Both the position numbers and the translations under genes were made by a program. Shown in pieces: positions 6,934 through 13,203 of a DNA stretch of 13,203 nt; position 1 is the first letter of the stretch, and each line of letters opens with the position of its first letter. The notes under the pieces were generated by a model that saw only the letters and a list, made by a program, of their open reading frames with translations, ran no database searches and had not been told where the DNA came from. Source of the stretch: Sulfolobus sp. SCGC AB-777_G06 (GTDB taxonomy: Archaea; Thermoproteota; Thermoprotei_A; Sulfolobales; Sulfolobaceae); assembly GCA_003086555.1 (NCBI GenBank), contig QEFN01000027.1, positions 1 to 13,203 of the forward strand, written 5' to 3'.

Positions 6934-7308
6934 TTACCCAATCGCACTTTCTAATACCTTATTAAACACTGCATCCATCTTTTTCACAACTTCCAGGTTT
7001 TCTATCCCGTGTTCCTTGGCTATCTCACTCGGCAGTTTAAAGGAAAGGAAAACCCTGCCTCCTTCCTCCCATATTAAAATCCTTAAAGGTAAATCATAGC
7101 CAACTTCTCTATTCACTTGCATTAATAGTGTCCCAGCATTGGGATTACCAAACACAATTAGCTTCGTCCTCCCCAGCTTTAGACCAACACTATCCGCGTT
7201 CTTACCGTGGTCGATAACGGAAAATATTGCCATACCTAGATTTGTTATTGCTTCGGAAAGTTTCTTTTCGCATTTTTCGAATACGTCCTTACATTCTATT
7301 TTGTGCAT
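6934..7308 (-). CDS. DUF302 family protein
   Basis: This 124-residue protein carries the DUF302 signature AIFSVIDHGKNADSVGL, followed by KLIVFGNPNAGTLLMQ and DLPLRILIWEE. The family is small, alpha/beta and of unsettled function, often seen in bacteria and archaea with redox or metal-stress genes. The length is normal for the family. The frame extends upstream to 7353, but a TATA-like CTTTAACTATAG at about 7325-7336 lies inside that extension and 24 bases before the ATG at 7308. The leaderless start MHKIECKDVF is therefore chosen. It lies upstream of the TFS-like gene on the same strand, but that gene has its own TATA box, so they are probably separate units. Confidence 0.85.
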   Translation of the reverse strand: MHKIECKDVFEKCEKKLSEAITNLGMAIFSVIDHGKNADSVGLKLGRTKLIVFGNPNAGTLLMQVNREVGYDLPLRILIWEEGGRVFLSFKLPSEIAKEHGIENLEVVKKMDAVFNKVLESAIG

Positions 7309-7324
7309 AATAAGAAAATGTGAA

Positions 7325-7336
7325 CTATAGTTAAAG
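7325..7336 (-). promoter_or_regulatory. TATA-like box of the DUF302 gene
   Basis: The minus strand reads CTTTAACTATAG. It is the deciding evidence for the start at 7308 over the longer frame from 7353. Confidence 0.4.
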
Positions 7337-7456
7337 CGTTTTTTCCAAATCAAGATGCCGAAAACTTAACATATACGTTAACCTACTGTCTGTAACACAT
7401 TTACGTAACTACTCGTTATTTTTAATTACTTCTAAATATCGTTTTGACAAGTTGTG

Positions 7457-7464
7457 TTTATATA
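7457..7464 (+). promoter_or_regulatory. TATA box of structured RNA B
   Basis: TTTATATA is followed 25 bases later by the first base of helix P1 (7489). About 55 bases upstream of the box are also conserved with copy C, which suggests further promoter elements. Confidence 0.55.
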
Positions 7465-7485
7465 GTATTACAATGTGCTTTTACT

Positions 7486-7673
7486 GATTATCCCCCTAAC
7501 TGATGACGGGCACTGCTCACGAGGATGGGAGTGATAAAAGTGTGGATGGGAGGGTAGGGTGTTTCCCTCGGCCAGCACCAATGGGTGACTGTGTACGATC
7601 CCTTAAGAGTGGTGCTCGTAATGGAATTAGAAATAATTAAAAGTAAGGAAAAGTTACGCCACGGGTAAACACT
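7486..7673 (+). ncRNA. Putative structured RNA, copy B
   Basis: This is a predicted RNA of about 190 nt that I do not recognise. Helix P1: 7489-7498 (TATCCCCCTA) pairs with 7547-7556 (TGGGAGGGTA) at 9 of 10 positions, and it starts where the TATA box predicts the 5' end. It encloses the conserved CTGATGACGGGCACTG and GAGGATGGGAGTGATAA. A long-range helix joins GTGTTT-CCC (7559-7567) to GGG-T-AAACAC (7663-7672), which closes the RNA near its 3' end. The apical 3' helix joins GTGG (7609-7612) and CGTAA (7617-7621) to TTACG (7654-7658) and CCAC (7659-7662). AGCACCA (7574-7580) with TGGTGCT (7610-7616) is an alternative stem. The C/D-like CTGATGA does not make a convincing C/D box guide. Pairings were worked out by hand. 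Confidence 0.55.
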
Positions 7674-7754
7674 AGAAAACTGAGTATATACATATTTCTA
7701 CTTCCTTTCTTACTCTATTTTAGAATTTTAAATCAAATTTCAACTCGACATAAT
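7674..7754. other. AT-rich spacer without recognisable features
   Basis: Between RNA copy B and the last small ORF of the restriction module there are only AT-rich sequences. T-rich runs at about 7698-7730 could end transcription of RNA B. No gene is seen. Confidence 0.4.
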
Positions 7755-7853
7755 TCAATTTATTTGTAGATAGTCCATGTCTTGTATTGTTATATTTATT
7801 CCGTCAGATGTTAGGATGTACGAGCCATTAATTTTCTTGTAAGTAGGAAACAT
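7755..7853 (-). CDS. Tiny ORF, 32 residues, possible frameshifted end of the 7828-8058 gene
   Basis: ATG at 7853 opens a frame reading MFPTYKKINGSYILTSDGIN and ending in DMDYLQIN before TGA. It overlaps the end of the 76-residue gene at 7828-8058 in another frame. Its composition is protein-like, with an alternating beta pattern then a short helix, and not random for this AT-rich DNA. Either it is a separate small gene, or the two frames are one gene of about 100 residues broken near 7850 by a frameshift (mutation, sequencing error or programmed slip). No known family is recognised. Confidence 0.35.
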   Translation of the reverse strand: MFPTYKKINGSYILTSDGINITIQDMDYLQIN

Positions 7854-8058
7854 ATATCATAAGACGTCTATTAGTATCTTCATCAAAAATTTTAATAACG
7901 CACTTATCTTTCCATTTCTCTAATATTTCTTGGATTTCTCCTTTTTCTTCAGCTATTAAATGTGGAAAGCCATCATCACAAGAGTAGATTTTCCCTATCA
8001 TGCTTGATATGAAGCTAATAATGCAAGGAGAGTCAATCGAAAAGTAAAAAATTAGCAT
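7828..8058 (-). CDS. Small protein encoded after the restriction endonuclease
   Basis: This 76-residue protein is not recognised. The N-terminus is hydrophobic (IFYFSIDSPCIISFISSMIG) and the rest is charged, with a predicted helix (EKGEIQEILEKWKDK) and then a strand (CVIKIFDEDTN). It overlaps the endonuclease gene by seven bases (ATATGCTAA holds both the start and the stop), so it is translationally coupled to it and is probably part of the restriction module. It is too short and too hydrophobic at the start to be a typical control (C) protein and shows no helix-turn-helix. It could be a small subunit or an immunity-type partner; that is inference from position. Confidence 0.5.
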   Translation of the reverse strand: MLIFYFSIDSPCIISFISSMIGKIYSCDDGFPHLIAEEKGEIQEILEKWKDKCVIKIFDEDTNRRLMIYVSYLQEN

Positions 8059-9170
8059 ATGAAATCGATAAGCTCTAGGTTATTATTTATAAAATTATTT
8101 ACTTTTTTATTGTTAAATAATATTTCGAAATGATTTTCTTTAGCCTCTTCCAAGAGTGATTTTAATACAGTGTAATCCTTATTGCTCATATTTACTTCCT
8201 TCTCAGTAGTAAGCCTGAGCATGGGCGTAAAATCATTTACTTTTATTTTTTCTTGTTTCTCAGAAATATAATATAAATCCTTTAAATTCGTATACAATAT
8301 CATCTTTAATAATCCATCTTTAATGTCATCCTCAGAAGGTAAAGCAGAATTCTTTGTATTCTTGGCTTCGATTAAACATACTTTATTTTTCTTAGAGTTA
8401 AAGAATACCTCGTCAACAGTAAAGTGATAAAATCCGCCTAAATAATTCTTTATATCTATAGTACCTTTATTACCATAGGTTCTTTCTTTAGGTTGGCGAG
8501 TTATGCTTTCTCTATACTGCGCTTTTAAAGATAAGGTTCTAGAGAAATTCTTGAAAGCCTCTACATCAGACATGACCTTTTCTATCCTTTTACGTGCAGA
8601 GGCTAAATCGTGAAATGTTACTTTTGTTTCACTTGAAATTCTCTTATATGATTCTAAAGCCTTCTCTCCTATCTGTTTCAAGTTTGATAACTCATTCATG
8701 TTCCAATGTAACGCATCTGACCTATAATTGGAGAGTTCGTCAAACTTTTTCTCTAGGTATTCATAATCGAATTCCTGACTAGTTACCTTATTTTTGTACT
8801 TAGGATTCTTACTGGCTTTTACATAATAACCAATGATAACATAAACTCCTAATAAACTCATAAGAGCAACTGTATCCCATTGTATAAAATCCCTGTCTCC
8901 GTCAACTCCTTCATCTTTCATAATAGGTATTATTGTAACTATTTTGCCCTTAGAAAACTGCAAAGTATTATAAACTCTTGCGTAAGGATAAGATCTAGTT
9001 CTCTTGGGAGAAACCCACCAGCTTACAGCAAACTCATTACCAGATCTCTTATATACAAAAGAAGAAGAATGCTTAATACCTTCAGATAAATCGTAATAAG
9101 TTTGCAAAACTGGTAACAAGAATTTCGGCTTATATTTAATACCTTCTATTGTACCGCAAAGGTGAATCAA
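8052..9170 (-). CDS. Type II-like restriction endonuclease, PD-(D/E)XK superfamily
   Basis: This 372-residue protein should cut DNA not protected by the methyltransferase encoded just upstream. The nuclease core lies in the last third: VDEVFF (D253) followed by VCLIEAK (E268, K270), the D...E-x-K metal site, then a helix with LLKMILYTNL. The N-terminal third has KGKIVTIIPIMKDEG and GDRDFIQWDTVALM (about 75-105), a pattern I associate with archaeal and bacterial Type II enzymes. The middle (130-220) is helical. The start is TTG at 9170, six bases after the methyltransferase stop; the first in-frame ATG is far inside (residue 84). Recognition sequence unknown. DNA here is more AT-rich than in the left half, consistent with transfer. 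Confidence 0.7.
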   Translation of the reverse strand: MIHLCGTIEGIKYKPKFLLPVLQTYYDLSEGIKHSSSFVYKRSGNEFAVSWWVSPKRTRSYPYARVYNTLQFSKGKIVTIIPIMKDEGVDGDRDFIQWDTVALMSLLGVYVIIGYYVKASKNPKYKNKVTSQEFDYEYLEKKFDELSNYRSDALHWNMNELSNLKQIGEKALESYKRISSETKVTFHDLASARKRIEKVMSDVEAFKNFSRTLSLKAQYRESITRQPKERTYGNKGTIDIKNYLGGFYHFTVDEVFFNSKKNKVCLIEAKNTKNSALPSEDDIKDGLLKMILYTNLKDLYYISEKQEKIKVNDFTPMLRLTTEKEVNMSNKDYTVLKSLLEEAKENHFEILFNNKKVNNFINNNLELIDFIC

Positions 9171-9176
9171 TTTAGA

Positions 9177-10028
9177 TCATCTATTTTGTAATTTTTCCTC
9201 AATTTTTTCCCTTAACTTAGTCCTTAATCTCTTAGCGTCTTCTCTCTCAATTACCTCTATCTGCGGTTTTCCGAAAAGTGTATTAACACCAATCCTTTCT
9301 AAGATTATATCCTTTAATTCTAAGTCTATTTCATAGCCTATCGCATTTCTTTTCAATTCATTGGCGACTTTCAACGTGGTTCCAGTTCCAGCAAATGGGT
9401 CTAGAACTGTATCCCCTACATAAGAATAAAGCGTGATAATTCTCCTAGCTAGCTCTTCTGGAAACGGTGCTGTATACTTCGAATACTTATTATTAGGCAG
9501 TACGTTAGTTATTTCCCACACACTCAAATACCATTTCTCCCTTTGAAATTTATTTACATCTATTTTACTTTCTTCCTTATTCCTAGGGATAAATTTCCCT
9601 GGCTTCTTAAACACTAGTATATCTTCATAAACATTATCTGGATAATAATAAAGAGGATAAGGATGTTGAATGAGAACCCCGCTCCTCCTACTAATCCTGA
9701 TATAACCTTCTGGTTTTTTCCAGATAATCCTCTCTTGATATTTAAAACCCAAGCTTTGCATTATTTTTATTAAATCTGCAACTATAGGATAAAGTTCACC
9801 ATGTATTCTAACATCTGCTGTAACGAAAACCGCGACCCTACCTTCCTCTAAGACCCTAAAAATCTCCTTACCCACTCCATTCAACAAGCTCAAGTAATCG
9901 GCATAAGAAGGAAAAAGATCTGGAAAGTCAAAAGGTGCATTATAGTATGGAGGAGAAGTAAGAACTAAACCAACACTATTATCCTCAACTTCTTTCATAT
10001 TTCTAGAGTCTCCAAATATAACTCTCAT
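9177..10028 (-). CDS. Beta-class DNA methyltransferase, probably N4-cytosine or N6-adenine
   Basis: This 283-residue enzyme has the beta-class order. Catalytic motif IV TSPPYYN (24-30) comes first. The specificity region lies in the middle (about 100-170). Motif X-like PFPEELARRII (188-198) precedes SAM-binding motif I DPFAGTGTT (210-218) and GYEID (231-235). SPPY motifs are common in N4-cytosine enzymes but also occur in N6-adenine ones, so the modified base is not settled. Full length; ATG at 10028 with TATA-like TTTAACTTATAAC 12-25 bases upstream. It is the first gene of a minus-strand operon with the endonuclease, methyltransferase first, so protection can precede cutting. Confidence 0.88.
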   Translation of the reverse strand: MRVIFGDSRNMKEVEDNSVGLVLTSPPYYNAPFDFPDLFPSYADYLSLLNGVGKEIFRVLEEGRVAVFVTADVRIHGELYPIVADLIKIMQSLGFKYQERIIWKKPEGYIRISRRSGVLIQHPYPLYYYPDNVYEDILVFKKPGKFIPRNKEESKIDVNKFQREKWYLSVWEITNVLPNNKYSKYTAPFPEELARRIITLYSYVGDTVLDPFAGTGTTLKVANELKRNAIGYEIDLELKDIILERIGVNTLFGKPQIEVIEREDAKRLRTKLREKIEEKLQNR

Positions 10029-10039
10029 TATTGAGACTT

Positions 10040-10057
10040 TTGTTATAAGTTAAACTT
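10040..10057 (-). promoter_or_regulatory. Promoter of the restriction-modification operon
   Basis: The minus strand reads AAAGTTTAACTTATAAC. The TTTAACTT part is about 24 bases before the ATG at 10028 and fits a leaderless start. It is divergent from the promoter of RNA copy C, about 140 bases away. Confidence 0.4.
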
Positions 10058-10197
10058 TAAAGCTTTTGTTGTGTGAGAGGTCGAACTGTTATAGGGTTTT
10101 ATGATTCAGCAAAAACGCTGAGATGAGAGATTGTAACGCTTCTACGTAACTACTCGTTATTTTTAATTACTCCTAAATATCGTTTTGACAAGTTGTG

Positions 10198-10205
10198 TTT
10201 ATATA
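10198..10205 (+). promoter_or_regulatory. TATA box of structured RNA C
   Basis: TTTATATA is followed by a 24-base gap to the first base of helix P1 (10230), the same geometry as copy B. Confidence 0.55.
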
Positions 10206-10226
10206 GTATTACAATGTGCTTTTACT

Positions 10227-10419
10227 GATTATCCCCCTAACTGATGACGGGCACTGCTCACGAGGATGGGAGTGATAAAAGTGTAGATGGGAGGGTAGTG
10301 TGTTTTCTTCTACTGGCCCCAATGAGTTAATGGTGAATGTGTATGATCCCTTAGAAGAGGTGTGTGACGGAATTAGAAGTAATTAAAAGTAAGGAAAAGT
10401 TACACCACGGGTAAACACT
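10227..10419 (+). ncRNA. Putative structured RNA, copy C
   Basis: Helix P1 joins 10230-10239 to 10288-10297 (9 of 10 pairs). The closing helix joins GTGTTT (10300-10305) to AAACAC (10413-10418). The apical 3' helix is GGTGT (10359-10363) with ACACC (10402-10406), extended by GAC (10366-10368) with GTT (10399-10401). Its sequence differs from the same helix in copies A and B, yet pairing is kept. The variable middle has its own stem, TCTTCTA with TAGAAGA. Any read-through would be antisense to the small ORFs and the tnpB end downstream. Confidence 0.55.
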
Positions 10420-10580
10420 CCTCTTAAAGCCGAGTTGATCATAGCCTTTACAGCCTTTGAGTGAGAGTAAGCAATTCTATCTACCTTACCCACGTCCTCA
10501 AACTCAACCCTACCATTTATAGTCACGAATTGGAAGTTATCAATTGCTTCCTTAGAACCAATTAGCTTACTCCTCATCAT
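10383..10580 (-). pseudogene. Small ORF with its 3' end replaced by RNA repeat C
   Basis: The frame starts MMRSKLIGSKEAIDNFQF at ATG 10580 and contains a charged, helical segment (RIAYSHSKAVKAMINSALRG). It then runs into repeat C, which supplies the last 11 or so residues (VFTRGVTFPYF) and the stop. Repeat insertion therefore probably truncated a longer gene. It overlaps the end of the ORF at 10567-10710 by a few codons, so the two were likely one operon. I do not recognise the family. Confidence 0.45.
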
Positions 10581-10710
10581 CTGGTAGGATAACAATTACT
10601 ATCACCTCCTTACCGTATAATTCCTTCCCCTTCTCCTTGAGCTTTGAGGGGATAGTTATACCATATCTCTTATTCCCTCTATCGCTCCTAGTGCCACTGA
10701 CTTCCTCCAC
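10567..10710 (-). pseudogene. AbrB/antitoxin-like fragment, N-terminus lost at the tnpB right end
   Basis: The frame reads GNKRYGITIPSKLKEKGKEL then YGKEVIVIVILPDDEE and stop. The pattern (Arg/Tyr strand, ITIP-S-K-L, Lys/Glu helix, hydrophobic strand) resembles swapped-hairpin AbrB-type DNA-binding domains used as antitoxins in archaea. The only upstream start is GTG at 10710, which falls inside the hairpin of the tnpB element's right end, so the original start was probably displaced by the insertion. It is 47 residues if translated. The family assignment is tentative. Confidence 0.4.
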
Positions 10711-10755
10711 GCCTTGGAAGGGCGAGGGTTCCCTCCCAGGGGTTCATCGTTCCCC

Positions 10756-10756
<1 letters not shown>
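10699..10756 (-). ncRNA. Right end of a tnpB element (omegaRNA-like hairpins)
   Basis: Directly after the tnpB stop, and overlapping it, are two hairpins. AGGGG (10738-10742) pairs with CCCCT (10752-10756). CCTC and GCC (10704-10707, 10711-10713) pair with GGC and GAGG (10721-10727). Guide RNAs of TnpB come from exactly this 3' region in IS200/IS605 elements, and the GAGG...GTCAG ending recalls other Sulfolobales elements. The exact element end, and so the guide sequence, is not certain but should lie near 10699. Confidence 0.5.
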
Positions 10757-11460
<704 letters not shown>

Positions 11461-11486
11461 CCTTCAACTCAAGTAGTCCTTGAGGT

Positions 11487-11503
11487 TTCTAGGATAGCTA
11501 GAA
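11487..11503. promoter_or_regulatory. Palindrome upstream of the PIN operon
   Basis: TTCTAG-GATAG-CTAGAA is a perfect 6-bp inverted repeat with a 5-base centre, placed in the divergent region between the tnpB remnant and the PIN operon. It has the size of an operator for a dimeric regulator. The function is inferred. Confidence 0.3.
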
Positions 11504-11511
11504 GAAAGTTT

Positions 11512-11536
11512 TTGTACTATTCTGTTGTACTATAGC
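11512..11536 (+). promoter_or_regulatory. Promoter with tandem TTGTACTAT repeat
   Basis: TTGTACTAT occurs at 11512-11520 and 11525-11533. The second copy contains the TATA-like ACTATAGC, centred about 23 bases before the ATG at 11555 and suggesting a leaderless message. A duplicated motif lying over the TATA box could be bound by an autoregulator. Confidence 0.4.
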
Positions 11537-11554
11537 ATAACAGAGTGGTAAACT

Positions 11555-12262
11555 ATGTCAGCTGATCTTTCTCTTCTTTTAGAGGAATATTACAAGGTTC
11601 CAAACGAAATTAAGAATAGGAATTTCCCTGTACATCTCTTAGAGAAGATGCGGAATTATTTAGTCAAGCAATATGAGGAGAATTTGTTCGAGATATATGA
11701 GGGTATGCTAATGTTAATCCTAAATGAAGATAAAGACAATTTAAAAATACTGTTAAAAGAAGTTGAAAAAATAAAGGAGGATTTTGAATTATATAACTCT
11801 ATGCTTGAAAATAATACAACCATTGGAGAATACGTTAATATGGTAATGAGAGAGTTACAAAAACTTATTGACGGGTTGAAGAAAAATGAAGAGGAGTTCT
11901 ACAAAGAGGTATTAAATTCTGATAACCCTAATTTCCTAATAACCACTTATTATTCGTTGTATTTACGCTTCGTAACAACAGTATACTTAAAACTACATAA
12001 GATTAACATAACCAATCCTAACATAAAAACAAAAGATTCTAGGATTAGAGATATATTCAACATCGCTAATTTCCTAGTAGGATTTTTCGGGATGCCTATA
12101 CTGATATATATAAAGAAAAAAGAAGTATTCCCTTATATATCTGAGCTAAGCGGAGCATTATTACACGCACTAGTTGCCGATAGGACACCTATGCCCTCAA
12201 ATGACTCCTTAGGATATCATCTTTTTTCGAAGATTCATGTGGTTAAAAATGAGTCAAAATGA
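11555..12262 (+). CDS. Unknown helical protein, first gene of a PIN nuclease operon
   Basis: This 235-residue protein is not recognised. It is almost wholly alpha-helical, with charged heptad-like stretches at about 50-120 (LKEVEKIKEDFELYNSM; MRELQKLIDGLKKNEEEF) that suggest a coiled coil. A hydrophobic segment at about 169-186 (NIANFLVGFFGMPILIYI) is followed by KKK and may touch the membrane or form a protein core. It lacks a recognisable DNA-binding domain, so it is not a standard VapB antitoxin. Its 3' end overlaps the PIN gene by 14 bases, so the two are made together. It is probably the partner, sensor or inhibitor of the nuclease, by inference. Confidence 0.65.
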   Translation: MSADLSLLLEEYYKVPNEIKNRNFPVHLLEKMRNYLVKQYEENLFEIYEGMLMLILNEDKDNLKILLKEVEKIKEDFELYNSMLENNTTIGEYVNMVMRELQKLIDGLKKNEEEFYKEVLNSDNPNFLITTYYSLYLRFVTTVYLKLHKINITNPNIKTKDSRIRDIFNIANFLVGFFGMPILIYIKKKEVFPYISELSGALLHALVADRTPMPSNDSLGYHLFSKIHVVKNESK

Positions 12263-13133
12263 AGCTTTTTTCTTAGATACCAATATTCTTATAAAATGGA
12301 TATATAGAGAAATTCTGAATGAAAATCCAGCTGTTGAATATTTTATTAACTCGTTAAGTAAAGGACAATGCGTTATACTTCATATCAATTTAAGGGAATT
12401 TGAGACAATAATTTACGACGCTTATAATATAACCTCCCATGTGATTTATGAGAAAATACTATCTAAACAGGATTGGGATAAACTAGGTGTAGAAGATAAA
12501 CTACGAGTTCTTGAAGATATCAGAAAGAATTTTGAGCAAATCTATGATCAGATACTAACTAAGTACTATAATGGACAGATCTTACTAGGTGGAATAAGGC
12601 AAATACTTGCAAAGAGGTTCTTTATAGAGTTAGAGGGTAAATTAATCAACTCTAATCTTGAAGCTCTTAGGAATCATATAGCTTTAAACCAAAGAACTGA
12701 TGATTTAATCGACTATATATCTGGCATAGAAAATATAATCAGAAAGAACTGTACAATACTTAACAATATTAATCTACTTTTTAACGATGACATTATCAAG
12801 GAAAATCAACTAATTTACGAGGGCATTAGTAAATATATACACAACTTAAAGTCTAAAGGATATAACAAGACGCCAAGTAGAAATGACCAGCTAGTATTTG
12901 TATACCTCTTTTTGTTATTACGTGGCAGGATTTATGATAAGATCGTTTTCATTACAGACGATAATGATTTTGAAAGAATGTATAACACAGTGTTAAATCA
13001 TTTGAAGGATATTATAAACGGAAATGCAGATCTTCGAGGAGACTTTAAAGAATATGCTATTGAAGCTAACGATATCTTAAGAAAATTAGTAATCAAAGGT
13101 ATCAATGACTTAATCACTCAACAAAAGAGATAA
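12249..13133 (+). CDS. Large PIN-domain nuclease with a long helical insertion
   Basis: This 294-residue protein carries all four PIN acidic positions: FFLDTNIL (D10), NLREFE (E50/E52), SRNDQLVFVYLFL (D213) and VFITDDNDFERM (D237, D238, D240). VapC toxins have about 130 residues. Here about 150 mostly helical residues (60-205) separate motifs II and III, and 45 more follow motif IV. PIN domains are metal-dependent nucleases, usually RNases. ATG 12249 (MSQNEAFFLDTN) is preferred over 12237 because PIN domains begin close to the first Asp. The gene is coupled to the unknown protein upstream, and the right terminal repeat begins three bases after its stop. Defence or toxin function is inferred. 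Confidence 0.75.
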   Translation: MSQNEAFFLDTNILIKWIYREILNENPAVEYFINSLSKGQCVILHINLREFETIIYDAYNITSHVIYEKILSKQDWDKLGVEDKLRVLEDIRKNFEQIYDQILTKYYNGQILLGGIRQILAKRFFIELEGKLINSNLEALRNHIALNQRTDDLIDYISGIENIIRKNCTILNNINLLFNDDIIKENQLIYEGISKYIHNLKSKGYNKTPSRNDQLVFVYLFLLLRGRIYDKIVFITDDNDFERMYNTVLNHLKDIINGNADLRGDFKEYAIEANDILRKLVIKGINDLITQQKR

Positions 13134-13135
13134 TT

Positions 13136-13203
13136 ACAGCAGTTATGAGAATCTTAGGGAGGTAATACCAAGAAGTCGGTATTAGCGAGAAGTTTTTAAT
13201 TTT
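13136..13203. repeat. Right terminal inverted repeat
   Basis: This is the inverted partner of 1-68. It begins three bases after the PIN gene stop codon and holds the same 7-bp hairpin (13163-13169 with 13178-13184) followed by TTTTTAATTTT, so it could also end transcription of the PIN operon. In the plus direction it can encode TAVMRILGR then stop, as the left copy does on the minus strand. Confidence 0.85.

Larger units (their letters stand above)
7391..7673 (+). repeat. Direct repeat B (promoter plus structured RNA)
   Basis: This 283-base unit matches 10132-10419 in the same orientation. By eye, 7403-7556 differs from 10144-10297 at only two of 154 positions. Past 7557 the middle diverges strongly, and identity returns in the last 50 bases up to CCACGGGTAAACACT. 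The flanks just outside (CTACTGTC; AGAAAACTG) are unlike those of copy C, so these are the real boundaries. With copy C it brackets the restriction-modification genes. Confidence 0.85.
10132..10419 (+). repeat. Direct repeat C (promoter plus structured RNA)
   Basis: This 288-base unit is the partner of 7391-7673. The 5' half is almost identical to B. The middle (10298-10370) is closer to copy A (both have TTTTCTTCTACT and CCCCAATGAGTTAA). The 3' end is again like B. The right boundary cuts into a minus-strand ORF at 10419, as expected for an insertion. Confidence 0.85.

Noticed and set aside
7498..7540. CTGATGA and CTGA strings suggesting a C/D box sRNA
   Set aside because: No correctly spaced box C, D', C', D set with a terminal stem is present, and the unit is far longer than an archaeal C/D RNA.
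8594..9089. Plus-strand frames inside the endonuclease gene, and similar small frames at 2829, 4720, 7139 and 10714
   Set aside because: They are shadows of well-supported genes or structured regions, with no motifs or promoters of their own.
11618..11640. RNFPVH (Rx4H) in the PIN partner, suggesting a HEPN RNase
   Set aside because: It lies near the N-terminus (residues 22-27), carries a Pro inside, and lacks the four-helix context expected before a HEPN motif.

Overview
The window looks like chromosomal DNA of a thermoacidophilic archaeon, most likely order Sulfolobales (Thermoproteota). The evidence is AT-rich DNA, TATA-like boxes about 25 bases upstream of start codons with almost no leaders, frequent TTG/GTG starts, a TFS-type zinc-ribbon protein, a DUF302 protein, a Ser/Thr-rich membrane-anchored protein and an IS200/IS605-type tnpB remnant. 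This assignment rests on pattern recognition, since no database search was possible.

Layout. Bases 1-68 and 13136-13203 are inverted copies of each other. The outer 55 bases are identical and there is one mismatch at position 56, so the piece is bounded by two inverted copies of one repeat. The left part (276-7308) carries an ABC-2 exporter operon on the minus strand (ATPase, permease, small sequon-rich membrane protein), a HipA-like kinase, a small unknown protein, a class I SAM methyltransferase, a 630-residue membrane protein with a C-terminal iron-sulfur domain, a Ser/Thr-rich membrane protein, a TFS-like zinc ribbon protein with a shortened second ribbon, and a DUF302 protein.

The right part (7391-13203) is accessory and visibly richer in A+T. 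A complete Type II-like restriction-modification pair (beta-class DNA methyltransferase, PD-(D/E)XK endonuclease, plus one or two tiny downstream ORFs) sits between two direct repeats of about 285 bp. Next come two broken small ORFs, an N-terminally truncated tnpB with its structured right end, and a two-gene operon: an unknown helical protein, then a large four-motif PIN nuclease with a long helical insertion. This pair is the best protein-level candidate for an undescribed defence or toxin system.

The most unusual signal is the repeat itself. Three copies (about 83-261, 7391-7673, 10132-10419) share a core that reads as a structured RNA of about 190 nt. In two copies a TATA box places the predicted transcription start exactly at the first helix. 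That helix is kept in all three copies despite base changes, and a 3' helix is kept by compensatory changes while its sequence differs in every copy. The sequences do not conserve a protein frame. I do not recognise this RNA. It may be a new ncRNA family or a non-autonomous mobile element carrying an RNA gene.
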